Shown: positions 29,852-37,935 of the stretch, piece after piece
Position numbering within the stretch: the stretch's first letter is position 1
How the letters are laid out: each line of letters begins with the position of its first letter
DNA from: an uncultured Erythrobacter sp.
GTDB lineage: Bacteria; Pseudomonadota; Alphaproteobacteria; Sphingomonadales; Sphingomonadaceae
Assembly: GCA_947488155.1 (NCBI GenBank)
Contig: CANKYK010000002.1
Location: 998,001-1,062,000, forward strand
Direction: 5' to 3'
Length of the DNA: 64,000 bases
The notes under the pieces: generated by a model
Seen by the model: the letters and a program-made list of their open reading frames with translations, nothing else
Told to the model about the DNA's origin: nothing
The model's database searches: none
Made by a program: the position numbers and the translations under genes

Positions 29852-30551
29852 AGCTCGCTCCATTGGCGTCGATCACCGCGCCGGTCATACTGGGCGGGGC
29901 ATCAAGCGCGCAAAAGGTGATGATGCGCGCGATCTCTTCTGGCTGAGCGACTTTGCCCAAAGGAATGTCTTTCAGTAGACCGTCGCCGCCGCGACTCTCC
30001 AGATAATCTCCGGCCATGGCCGTATCTGTAAAGCCCGGAGCTATCGCATAGCTGAATATGCCTTCACTGGCATAAGCGCGGGCGATGGTCTTGTGCATGG
30101 CCAGCATGCCGCCCTTTGCCGCGGCATAATGCCAATGCGCAGGCGAATCGCCCCGGTGCCCGGCGCGGCTAGCGACATGAACGATCCGCCCAGTGGTCCC
30201 GGTGTTTTGCCAATGGCGCACCGCAAAGCGGGACAGCTGGGCCGCGGCGGTCAGATTGATGCGCAAGGTGTCTTCCCACCCGTCAAGCCAGGCAATGTCG
30301 GAGCCATCCAATGGATTGGCGTCAAACAGTCCCGCATTGTTGATCAGCACATCTACTTTGCCGCCTGTCTTCTCCAGCATGGCGTCCCATAGGGCCTGTG
30401 CTGCGCCAGGATCTGTGAAGTCTGCCGCAATCGTCTGATCATCGCCGCTGCGCGTCGCATGGCCAGTCACATTCGCCGCGCGCTGGGTCAGTTCATTGCG
30501 GGCCGCCGCACCAATCCCGCGGCTTGATCCAGTCAACAGAATGTATGTCAT
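29841..30551 (-). CDS. SDR family oxidoreductase
   Basis: 236 residues from the ATG at 30551 (MTYILLTGSSRGIG, the NAD(P)-binding loop). A longer frame to 30638 has no Rossmann start and is unlikely. NNAG, the serine in HVASRAGH and the YAAAKGG catalytic pair are present, and the C-terminus has the FabG-like ending TGAVIDANGASYV. The substrate is unknown. First gene of the overlapping operon with the B3 enzyme, prmA and the TIGR02117-like gene. Confidence 0.88.
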   Translation of the reverse strand: MTYILLTGSSRGIGAAARNELTQRAANVTGHATRSGDDQTIAADFTDPGAAQALWDAMLEKTGGKVDVLINNAGLFDANPLDGSDIAWLDGWEDTLRINLTAAAQLSRFAVRHWQNTGTTGRIVHVASRAGHRGDSPAHWHYAAAKGGMLAMHKTIARAYASEGIFSYAIAPGFTDTAMAGDYLESRGGDGLLKDIPLGKVAQPEEIARIITFCALDAPPSMTGAVIDANGASYVR

Positions 30552-30690
30552 GCGGCAATCGGCCCTGGCTAAGAGTGTCCTGATTGCACTCTCTATCCAA
30601 AACTTTGCACCGGGAGTCGAGCGCTCACCGCTTGTCACACGCGATTGTCACGTTAAGTGGGGGAGACGAAATGTATGGGATCAATAAATA

Positions 30691-31083
30691 ATGGCGAATA
30701 GACCGCTCTCCCCCCACTTGCAGATCTGGCGCTGGGGGCCGCACATGCTGGTTTCGATTTTGCACCGGGTATCCGGCGACGGCTTGGCAATTGTTGGCCT
30801 GGCTGTACTGGTTTGGTGGCTTGGCGCATTGGCGAGCGGACCAGAGGCGTATAACGCGTTTCAGACGGTGGCAACTTCGCCCTTTGGCTATGTCGTGCTG
30901 GTCGGTCTGACGTGGGCATTCTTCACCCATATGATGAGCGGCCTGCGGCACTTTGTCCTCGATATTGGCGCTGGCTATGAATTGAATGCCAATAAGATCT
31001 GGTCAATTGCATCACCCATTCTTGCGATCCTCCTCACTGCGGCCTTCTGGGGCTTCATGCTGAGCAAGCAGGGAGTTATCTGA
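30691..31083 (+). CDS. sdhC: Succinate dehydrogenase cytochrome b556 subunit
   Basis: 130 residues with three membrane helices. RPLSPHLQIWRWGPHMLVS and ILHRVSGDGL at the start carry the quinone-site serine/arginine region, and FTHMMSGLRHFVLDIG holds the heme histidine. It anchors complex II in the inner membrane. The stop overlaps the sdhD start (TGATG). Confidence 0.95.
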   Translation: MANRPLSPHLQIWRWGPHMLVSILHRVSGDGLAIVGLAVLVWWLGALASGPEAYNAFQTVATSPFGYVVLVGLTWAFFTHMMSGLRHFVLDIGAGYELNANKIWSIASPILAILLTAAFWGFMLSKQGVI

Positions 31084-31469
31084 TGGGTAGTGGAACTTCA
31101 CTCGGAAAAGTACGCGGTCTCGGCTCTTCGCATGCTGGCGCGCATCATTGGCTGCTGCAGCGCTTTACGGCGATTGGCAATGTTGTCCTCACGATCTGGC
31201 TGGTGACCAGCATCATGCTGCTGCCGGATCTTGGATATGCCACGGTCAGCGGTTGGATCTCTCAGCCCGTGCCAGCCACGGCGATGATCCTGCTGGTGAT
31301 CTGCACATTCTGGCACGCGCGCCTGGGGCTTCAGGTGCTGATCGAAGATTATGTCGAAAACAGCGGCACCAAATTTGGCGTGATCGCTGCACTCAACCTT
31401 GCTGTCATTGGCGGCGGTGCATTCGCTATCTTTAGCGTCGCCCGGCTCGCACTCGGAGGAGCCGCCTGA
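31083..31469 (+). CDS. sdhD: Succinate dehydrogenase hydrophobic membrane anchor
   Basis: 128 residues with three membrane helices. The start region [20 protein letters not shown] is typical of alphaproteobacterial Sdh[17 protein letters not shown] carries the second heme-side histidine and the conserved Asp-Tyr near the quinone site. Overlaps sdhC and sdhA by one base each in TGATG fashion. Confidence 0.94.
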   Translation: MGSGTSLGKVRGLGSSHAGAHHWLLQRFTAIGNVVLTIWLVTSIMLLPDLGYATVSGWISQPVPATAMILLVICTFWHARLGLQVLIEDYVENSGTKFGVIAALNLAVIGGGAFAIFSVARLALGGAA

Positions 31470-33307
31470 TGGCTGACCTGAATTCCTACAAGATTATCGA
31501 TCATACGTACGACGTTGTTGTTGTTGGCGCGGGCGGTTCTGGCCTGCGCGCAACCATGGGCGCGGCCGAGGCTGGCCTGCGCACTGCCAATATCTCTAAG
31601 GTTTTCCCAACCCGTTCGCACACTGTCGCGGCGCAAGGCGGGATCGCGGCATCGCTGGGCAATAACACGCCAGATCACTGGTCATGGCATATGTATGACA
31701 CGGTGAAGGGCGCAGATTGGCTGGGCGATCAAGACGCGATTGAATATCTCGCGCGGGAAGCACCCGCCGCTGTCTATGAGTTGGAGCATGCGGGTGTTCC
31801 GTTCTCTCGCAATGAAGACGGCACGATTTATCAGCGCCCATTTGGCGGCCACATGCAGAATATGGGCGATGGCCCGCCGGTTCAGCGGACCTGCGCCGCG
31901 GCCGACCGTACCGGTCACGCCATGCTGCACGCACTCTATCAGCAGAGCCTGAAATACGACGCGGATTTCTTCATCGAATATTTCGCGCTCGACCTGATCA
32001 TGACAGGCGAGGGGGGGAATCGCAAATGTGTCGGCGTGATTGCTCAGTGTCTGGATGACGGCACCATTCACCGGTTCCGTGCGCAAAACGTCGTGCTGGC
32101 AACCGGCGGTTATGGTCGCTGCTATTATACGGCGACTTCCGCGCATACCTGCACCGGCGATGGCGGCGGCATGGTGTTACGCGCTGGCCTGCCTTTGCAG
32201 GATATGGAATTTGTTCAATTCCACCCAACCGGCATTTATGGCGCGGGCGTGCTGATCACGGAAGGCGCACGGGGCGAGGGCGGTTACCTTACCAATAGCG
32301 AGGGTGAACGGTTTATGGAGCGCTACGCTCCATCGGCCAAAGACCTTGCTTCGCGCGACGTGGTCAGCCGTTCTATGGCGCTGGAAATGCGCGAAGGGCG
32401 CGGCGTGGGCACAGATGGTGATCACATTCATCTGCACCTCGATCACATTGATCCAAAGGTATTGGCTGAGCGCCTGCCCGGCATCACCGAAAGCGGCAAG
32501 ATTTTTGCCGGCGTGGATCTGACCAAGCAGGCTCTGCCAGTCACTCCGACCGTTCACTACAATATGGGCGGCATCCCCTGCAATTATCACGGCGAGGTTG
32601 TGACCATCGGCCCGGATGGCAATCCGGATCACGTGGTCCCCGGCCTGTTCGCCGTGGGCGAGGCAGCCTGTGTGTCGGTACACGGCGCAAACCGTCTGGG
32701 TTCCAACTCGCTAATCGATCTCGTGGTGTTTGGCCGCGCGACCGGTCATCGTCTGCGCGACATTACGAAGGCGGGCGCAAGCCAGCCAGAGCTGCCCACA
32801 GATAGCGCCGAGCTGGCGCTCAGCCGGCTTGACCATTTCCGTTATGCGCAGGGCGGTTCACCAACCGCACAAATCCGTAGCGAAATGCAAAAGGGCATGC
32901 AGAAACACGCCGCCGTATTCCGTGACAGCGCTCTGCTCGAAGAAGGCGTCAAAATCCTCGCCGAGCAGAACAAGCGGATGGAAGACATTCACGTGTCCGA
33001 CCAATCGCTCGTTTGGAACAGCGATTTGATCGAAACGCTGGAGCTCGACAATCTGATGTCACAGGCGAATGTGACGATGGCGAGCGCGGCGAACCGCAAG
33101 GAAAGCCGCGGAGCGCACAGCCACGAGGATTTCCCGGATCGCAACGACAAAGAATGGATGAAGCACACCATCACCTGGTTTGATGGTTGGGGCGGCGGCG
33201 CCAAGGGCAGCGGCAAAGGCGATATGAAGATCGATTATCGCCCCGTGCACGAATACACACTGACCGACGATGCGACCTACATTGAGCCGAAGGCGCGGGT
33301 TTATTGA
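31469..33307 (+). CDS. sdhA: Succinate dehydrogenase flavoprotein subunit
   Basis: 612 residues, normal length. The N-terminal FAD-binding loop [15 protein letters not shown] is followed by [10 protein letters not shown], whose histidine carries the covalent [15 protein letters not shown] and [13 protein letters not shown] are other family blocks. It oxidises succinate to fumarate in the TCA cycle. The iron-sulphur subunit gene sdhB, usually next in the operon, is not downstream; a hairpin, repeat copies and a GIY-YIG gene are found there. Confidence 0.97.
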   Translation: MADLNSYKIIDHTYDVVVVGAGGSGLRATMGAAEAGLRTANISKVFPTRSHTVAAQGGIAASLGNNTPDHWSWHMYDTVKGADWLGDQDAIEYLAREAPAAVYELEHAGVPFSRNEDGTIYQRPFGGHMQNMGDGPPVQRTCAAADRTGHAMLHALYQQSLKYDADFFIEYFALDLIMTGEGGNRKCVGVIAQCLDDGTIHRFRAQNVVLATGGYGRCYYTATSAHTCTGDGGGMVLRAGLPLQDMEFVQFHPTGIYGAGVLITEGARGEGGYLTNSEGERFMERYAPSAKDLASRDVVSRSMALEMREGRGVGTDGDHIHLHLDHIDPKVLAERLPGITESGKIFAGVDLTKQALPVTPTVHYNMGGIPCNYHGEVVTIGPDGNPDHVVPGLFAVGEAACVSVHGANRLGSNSLIDLVVFGRATGHRLRDITKAGASQPELPTDSAELALSRLDHFRYAQGGSPTAQIRSEMQKGMQKHAAVFRDSALLEEGVKILAEQNKRMEDIHVSDQSLVWNSDLIETLELDNLMSQANVTMASAANRKESRGAHSHEDFPDRNDKEWMKHTITWFDGWGGGAKGSGKGDMKIDYRPVHEYTLTDDATYIEPKARVY

Positions 33308-33330
33308 TTGGTCTTAAGACCTCTAATCAA
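33304..33330 (+). terminator. Possible hairpin at the end of sdhA
   Basis: TTGATT and AATCAA enclose the palindrome GGTCTTAAGACC, forming a hairpin that includes the sdhA stop codon. No U-run follows, so termination is tentative. Confidence 0.35.
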
Positions 33331-33335
33331 GAAAC

Positions 33336-33360
33336 CCGTTCGTCCTGAGCCTGTCGAAGG
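33336..33360 (-). repeat. Dispersed palindromic repeat, family A
   Basis: Exact 25-base copy, on the minus strand, of the element at 15777-15801. With 33755-33778 it forms an inverted pair around the GIY-YIG gene. Confidence 0.85.
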
Positions 33361-33461
33361 AGGTGTCAAATGCACAAGCTTTGCGTTCGTAATTTACTGA
33401 TCGCTTTGAATGCGTTCAAAACTGGTGTGGCTTTGCGTGTGAAGTCCCGGGCGACCTAGCA

Positions 33462-33746
33462 TTGGCTTTTTACGCATATCTTCTCAAATGTGCAGATGGA
33501 TCGTACTATTGCGGCCATACTGACGATCTTGAGACACGGATTGCGCAACACCGTATTGGCAAGGGGAGCGACTATACAGCGCGGCGCCAGCCTGTCGAAT
33601 TCGTCTGGTCACAAGACTTTCCCACCCGGCATGAGGCACTTGCTGCCGAACGTCAGATCAAGGGCTGGAGTAGAACAAAAAAGGAGGCTCTAATTGCTGG
33701 CGACTGGGACGGCATCCAGGCCTTATCTCGCGGCGGCAGCGAGTAG
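33462..33746 (+). CDS. GIY-YIG nuclease superfamily protein (UPF0213 type)
   Basis: 94 residues starting at TTG. YAYLLKCADGSYYCGHTDDL is the GIY-YIG core, RIAQHRIGKG contains the catalytic arginine region and ARRQPVEFVW follows as in the UPF0213/YhbQ group. The lengths of this group are 80-100 residues. Such proteins have structure-specific nuclease folds but unclear roles. It lies where sdhB would be expected and is bracketed by inverted family A repeats, which may mark the gene as a mobile cassette. There is no good ribosome site, so the exact start is uncertain. Confidence 0.8.
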   Translation: MAFYAYLLKCADGSYYCGHTDDLETRIAQHRIGKGSDYTARRQPVEFVWSQDFPTRHEALAAERQIKGWSRTKKEALIAGDWDGIQALSRGGSE

Positions 33747-33754
33747 ATGCACGT

Positions 33755-33778
33755 CCTTCGACAGGCTCAGGACGAACG
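33755..33778 (+). repeat. Dispersed palindromic repeat, family A
   Basis: Plus-strand copy, identical over its first 24 bases to the element at 15777-15801; inverted relative to 33336-33360. Confidence 0.83.
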
Positions 33779-33891
33779 TAGTTTCTGTTTGAACCGTTTG
33801 ATTCATTTCGACAGACTGCGAACCAATGGTGCGTACGAGACTTGCCTTGAGGCTTGACGCTATGCTCCGGTCCGCACACCATAAGCCTAAT

Positions 33892-34935
33892 ATGAAACGG
33901 GGCGCATCTTTTCGAATCGCAGTCGCGGCGCTCGCTTTGGTGGTCGCTGGGCCAGCCTATACTCAGAGCAATTCGGACAGCGCCAACAATCCCAATCAGC
34001 CGCCGCCGCACACCAAGCCGTGGCCCAATTTCGTAACGGGTCAAAACCGTGCTGCGATCAATGCCAGTCTGGCTGCCTCGCCAGAGTTTGAGCGTGAGAG
34101 TTCGCCTGCGGCTTTGCTCCGCCAGCGACGCAAGCTGGATGCGGTATTCAGCGCGCTACAGCCCAATCGCCCTGGGACTGTCGATGCTTATGTCCTCACA
34201 GTGGCACTGGATAGCGATCCGGTGTTTGCCCGCGAAGCGCGTGAGGCGGCCAAAGTGCTTTCGCGGCGATATGGCGCGGCGGGGCGCACGATCACGCTGG
34301 CCGGCCCAGATGGAACGAGCAACGAGCTACCTAAAGGCTCGATCAGCGCGTTTCTCTCTACCCTCGCGCACATTTCAGAGGTTATGGACACCAGCGAAGA
34401 CGTGCTGGTGCTATACACCACCAGCCACGGTCTGCAGCAGGGCTTGGCCTATCATTATGGCGACACCGGCTATGGCGTGCTGTCGCCTGACCGTTTCAAG
34501 GCCGCGCTCGAAGAGCTGGGCATTGAGCGGCGGGTTCTGATTATCAGCGCATGTTATGCGGGCGTGTTCGTGCCGAAACTCGCCAGTGACAACACGGCTA
34601 TCCTGACTGCGGCGGCGGACAATCGCACCTCATTCGGGTGTCAGGCGGACAATGATTGGACATTCTTTGGTGACGCGCTGATCAACAATGCGCTGCGCAA
34701 ACCGCAATCCTTGGCTGATGCTTCGAAGGAGGCAAACCGTTCAATCGCGGATTGGGAGGCCAAGGCGCGGGTTTTCGCCTCTTTGCCGCAGACGCAGATC
34801 GGCGCCAAAGTGAGCGAGTGGATGCCAGCGCTCCGTGCGCGTACGCCTCAGGCGGCGGGTACTCCGATTGGGCGTCCAGCGATCAGCACGCTGGGTTCGA
34901 ACACCTCTAGTCAGCCGGTTCCTCGGTCTCGCTAG
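33892..34935 (+). CDS. Exported C13/caspase-like peptidase
   Basis: 347 residues from the ATG at 33892, which starts a proper signal peptide (MKRGASFRIAVAALALVVAG, cleavage near AYTQ). The domain has the caspase/legumain dyad: His179 in LYTTSHG and Cys221 in IISACYAG, each after a hydrophobic strand. This fits C13-family peptidases of Gram-negative bacteria, which act in the periplasm; substrates are unknown. The C-terminal 60 residues are low complexity. Its end overlaps the convergent cyclophilin gene by 29 bases. Confidence 0.82.
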   Translation: MKRGASFRIAVAALALVVAGPAYTQSNSDSANNPNQPPPHTKPWPNFVTGQNRAAINASLAASPEFERESSPAALLRQRRKLDAVFSALQPNRPGTVDAYVLTVALDSDPVFAREAREAAKVLSRRYGAAGRTITLAGPDGTSNELPKGSISAFLSTLAHISEVMDTSEDVLVLYTTSHGLQQGLAYHYGDTGYGVLSPDRFKAALEELGIERRVLIISACYAGVFVPKLASDNTAILTAAADNRTSFGCQADNDWTFFGDALINNALRKPQSLADASKEANRSIADWEAKARVFASLPQTQIGAKVSEWMPALRARTPQAAGTPIGRPAISTLGSNTSSQPVPRSR

Positions 34936-35581
34936 GCGCTCGCCGCGCCTCGACGATAGTAACAGGCTCAGCCAAAATTTGGCCCTTCATCCAGCCTTCG
35001 CCCTTCGCTGGGTCGATTGGGGCGGCATGGATTGCCTCAACGACACTCATCCCATCGGTGACATAGCCAAACACCGCATAGCCATTGCGCCAGACTGGAT
35101 CATCTGAGTTGGGGTTCGCGTCCAGCCCAGTCTGATCGCCGAGCATAATAGAGAAATCGCCATTGGCCGTGCCGGGTTCGCCCATCGCCATGGATAGCGC
35201 GCCGCGCGTGTGGCTGAGCCCGGTGACAGTGGTCGGCTCGTGCTCGATACCGTCCAGGATACGGTCTGGGTCCCATTGGGTGCCGCCCTGGATCAGGCCA
35301 TTGGGCTGCTTTCCCCAATCAAGTGGCATAGCGCGGTAGAAAACGGTGCCATCGAAGCGGTCCTCATCAACATAGCGTAAGAAGTTCGCTGCGGTAATCG
35401 GCGCGCGCTCCGTTTCCAGCGCAATGGTGATCTCGCCCAACTGGGTTTCCAGAACGACGCTGACAGTTTCAAACTGAGGCTCTGGCGCTGGGGTGGTGAG
35501 AATATCACCGAGTTCCTGGGCGTGCGCACCCGCAGCGATAAGCAATGTGGCCGATGCGAATAGTGATTTCTTCCATGTCAT
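34907..35581 (-). CDS. Periplasmic cyclophilin-type peptidyl-prolyl isomerase
   Basis: 224 residues with a signal peptide ending AGAHAQ. The cyclophilin domain shows the family blocks TVFYRAM, GLIQGGTQ, GALSMAMGEPGTANGDFSIML and YAVFGYVTDGMSVVEAI. The position usually filled by the catalytic Arg of 'FHR' is FYRAM, so it is present. The protein should assist folding of exported proteins. It ends convergently inside the C13 gene and is divergent from blaI. Confidence 0.9.
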   Translation of the reverse strand: MTWKKSLFASATLLIAAGAHAQELGDILTTPAPEPQFETVSVVLETQLGEITIALETERAPITAANFLRYVDEDRFDGTVFYRAMPLDWGKQPNGLIQGGTQWDPDRILDGIEHEPTTVTGLSHTRGALSMAMGEPGTANGDFSIMLGDQTGLDANPNSDDPVWRNGYAVFGYVTDGMSVVEAIHAAPIDPAKGEGWMKGQILAEPVTIVEARRAPSETEEPAD

Positions 35582-35650
35582 TCGTCGGAGGATATCGCAG
35601 TCTGATCGAAGGGCAAGGGGGAGAGTGCCGCGTTCATCCAGCCTTCATGT

Positions 35651-35683
35651 TTACAAACGTAATCGATAAAACTACAGACGTAA
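35651..35683. promoter_or_regulatory. Two BlaI/MecI-type operators
   Basis: TTACAAACGTAA (35651-35662) and CTACAGACGTAA (35672-35683) follow the TACA-N-TGTA-like dyad bound by BlaI/MecI repressors, with the right arm GTA, and lie 21 bases apart, centre to centre, about 20-50 bases before the blaI start. Two helical turns of spacing suggests side-by-side dimers. They point to autoregulation and to coordinate control of the blaI unit. Confidence 0.6.
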
Positions 35684-35703
35684 TCGAGAGCAGGAGGGCT
35701 CAC

Positions 35704-36111
35704 GTGACGCAGTCCGAAAATGGCAAATCCCCCGGTAATTCCAAACCTGAACGGATCAGCGATGCTGAACATGCCGTGATGGAGGCATTGTGGGAAGGTG
35801 GCACGTTGAGCGCCGCTGACGTGTGCGACGCGGTGTGCGAGCCACGCGGATGGAGCCTTGCTACGGTCAAAACGCTGCTCTCGCGCTTGGTAGGCAAGAA
35901 TGCCATCGCGGCGCAGCCAGACGGCCGCCGTTTTCTCTACAGCCCGCTGATCGCGCGGGTGGATTATGTCGGCGGCGAATCCCGTCGCCTGGTCGACCGC
36001 CTGTTTGACGGCAGCGCGTCCTCTCTGTTCGCTCACCTGGCAGAACAAGAGGCGCTGAGCGAGGAAGATCTCGCTGATATTGAAGCTCTGCTCAAGGAGT
36101 TGAAATCATGA
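35704..36111 (+). CDS. BlaI/MecI/CopY family transcriptional repressor
   Basis: 135 residues from a GTG at 35704 with AGGAGGG upstream; the frame is open further up but would overlap the operators. The winged helix is seen in RISDAEHAVMEALWEGG, LATVKTLLSRLVGKNAI and DGRRFLYSPL, followed by the C-terminal dimerisation helix LFDGSASSLFAHLAEQE. The DNA-binding protein is normally cleaved when a BlaR1-type sensor is activated. Overlaps the downstream M56 gene by four bases. Confidence 0.9.
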   Translation: MTQSENGKSPGNSKPERISDAEHAVMEALWEGGTLSAADVCDAVCEPRGWSLATVKTLLSRLVGKNAIAAQPDGRRFLYSPLIARVDYVGGESRRLVDRLFDGSASSLFAHLAEQEALSEEDLADIEALLKELKS

Positions 36112-37775
36112 TGGACTGGCTACTTGATACCCTATTATGGACCGCCGGATTGATCGCGCTGGTCCTGCTTATTCGACGCCCGGTAGCCCACTGGTTCGGG
36201 CCGCAGATTGCCTATGCCTTGTGGGCTATCCCAGCATTGCGATTGCTGATGCCCCCGGTGGAGCTACCTGCGTGGCTCAACCCTGCGCCACAGGAGGTTG
36301 CACCCGCAGCGACCTTTGCGGATGCTCGCCCGACCGAGGCGGCGTCCGGCGATTTTCTATTCACGATTGTCCAACCCCACGCTCCTGCTGCGACTCTGGG
36401 GCGGTTGGACGCGGCGCCCAGCTTGCTAATGCCGACAACCCCGATGCCGATCCTGGAGATTTGCATTTCGGTATGGCTGGTTGGCGCCGCCATTTTTCTC
36501 TGGCTGCGCTTTTCTGCCTACTTCCGCTTGCGGCGCGAGCTGTTGGAGGACGCGCGTGAAGTGGGCCGCTGTGGCCGCGTGCGCCTGCTTGAGTCATCAG
36601 GCGCCAGCGCGCCGCTCGCCTTTGGCGTGATCGATCCAGTTGTGGCGCTGCCGCAGGGTTTTATGGCGCAGGCCGATATCACCGCTCGCAATATGGCGTT
36701 GGCGCATGAGCTGTCACACCATTCCGCACGCGATTTGCTCGCCAATATGATTGTTCAACCCTTGTTCGCTCTGCACTGGTTTAACCCGCTTGGCCGTTAT
36801 GGCTGGCTGGCGATGCGGCGCGATCAAGAGGCAGCCTGCGATGCCCGGGTGATGGCTGAAAAAGCCCCAGAAGAGCGCGCAGTCTATGCCAGTTTAATTA
36901 CCACTTTCGCAGCAGGGCCCAAGTTTGCATTGGCCGCGCCTATGGCGTGTCCGGTGCTGGGTGAGAAGTCGATTATCCACCGTCTAAGGAGCCTGAAAAT
37001 GTCCAATATGTCGTCGCGCCGCCGGATTGCTGGCCGCGCCCTGGTGGGGGCCGCCGTGCTCGCGCTGCCGCTGACCGCATCAATATCCTATGCGGAAGGC
37101 ACAGTGCCCGCCGCACCGCCAGCTCCTCCTGCACCGCCTGCTATGCTCCAAGCGGGCGCTATCGAAGCGATTGATCCAGGTGCGAGCCAGGAACAGCTTG
37201 ATGCGATCGAAGAAGAGATCGAGCTGGAAGAAGAGCGTATTGAGGCAGAGGTTGAACGCGCTGAGGAACTGGCTGAACGGGCGGAAGAGCGCACCGAACG
37301 AGCCCGAGAGCGCGCCCACGAACGTGCTGAACGCAGCAGGGAACGTGCACAGCGTAGTCAAAGCCGCAGCATCCAGATCCGCCGCAGTGTGGAATCGAAT
37401 GCTCATCTCAGCGATGAAGAGGTCGAAGAGATCATGGTCGATGTCCGCCTCGGACTGGCTGAAGCCGACGCCGCTATTGCCGAAGCGCGCCGGGAGATCA
37501 AACTGGCCCGGATTGATATCGAAAATGCGAAGACCAAGGTGAAGATGAAGTGCCGCTCTGGCCAGAAAGAGCCAGCAGCGGTGGTTGAGCACGGCAATGG
37601 TCATCAAACGGTGTACCTGTGCCAGGCCAAAGTTATGGCAAAGGCACTTGAGGGCCTGCGGGAAGCGCGCAAGGCTCTGGCAGATAACAGCGAGATCCAA
37701 GGTAAGCTGCGCAGCCAATTGCTCGACACCTTGGATGAGCAAATTCGCGATTGGGAACGCACCAACGCGAGCTGA
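36108..37775 (+). CDS. BlaR1-like M56 membrane metallopeptidase with coiled-coil tail
   Basis: 555 residues. Membrane helices lie at about 8-22, 33-48, 114-134 and 308-328; the M56 active site is HELSH (200-204) with the third ligand Glu241 in DQEAACD on the cytoplasmic loop. The periplasmic part after the last helix begins with a Pro/Ala linker, then a charged Arg/Glu coiled coil (about 361-425) and a small C-terminal domain with two cysteines (MKCRSG, YLCQ). There is no penicillin-binding sensor domain with SxxK, so the trigger is probably not direct acylation by a beta-lactam. It is co-translated with the BlaI repressor, which it should cleave or inactivate. Confidence 0.87.
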   Translation: MMDWLLDTLLWTAGLIALVLLIRRPVAHWFGPQIAYALWAIPALRLLMPPVELPAWLNPAPQEVAPAATFADARPTEAASGDFLFTIVQPHAPAATLGRLDAAPSLLMPTTPMPILEICISVWLVGAAIFLWLRFSAYFRLRRELLEDAREVGRCGRVRLLESSGASAPLAFGVIDPVVALPQGFMAQADITARNMALAHELSHHSARDLLANMIVQPLFALHWFNPLGRYGWLAMRRDQEAACDARVMAEKAPEERAVYASLITTFAAGPKFALAAPMACPVLGEKSIIHRLRSLKMSNMSSRRRIAGRALVGAAVLALPLTASISYAEGTVPAAPPAPPAPPAMLQAGAIEAIDPGASQEQLDAIEEEIELEEERIEAEVERAEELAERAEERTERARERAHERAERSRERAQRSQSRSIQIRRSVESNAHLSDEEVEEIMVDVRLGLAEADAAIAEARREIKLARIDIENAKTKVKMKCRSGQKEPAAVVEHGNGHQTVYLCQAKVMAKALEGLREARKALADNSEIQGKLRSQLLDTLDEQIRDWERTNAS

Positions 37776-37827
37776 TCGGCTCTGCCAACACTGGGTTAGA
37801 GGCTCAGATCAAATTTGAAACAATCGG

Positions 37828-37858
37828 ACGGCGGGCGTTTAATTTGGACGTCCGCCGT
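37828..37858 (+). terminator. Probable terminator after the M56 gene
   Basis: Ten-base arms ACGGCGGGCG (37828-37837) and CGTCCGCCGT (37849-37858) pair with one G-U, loop of 11 bases, followed by TT then C-rich sequence. Confidence 0.5.
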
Positions 37859-37935
37859 TTCCTGTCAATCGGTTCATATCAAATTCAGTTCGTCGCGCTC
37901 ATTGCACGTTTCATCGCTTGATAGGAGGGCGAGAT

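Noticed and set aside
33462-33746. GIY-YIG gene as homing endonuclease of an intron or intein
   Set aside because: Length and sequence fit the UPF0213 group; there is no intron-like structure and no interrupted gene.
37828-37858. Hairpin before creD as a riboswitch
   Set aside because: Simple stem-loop without conserved riboswitch elements; terminator is the simpler reading.
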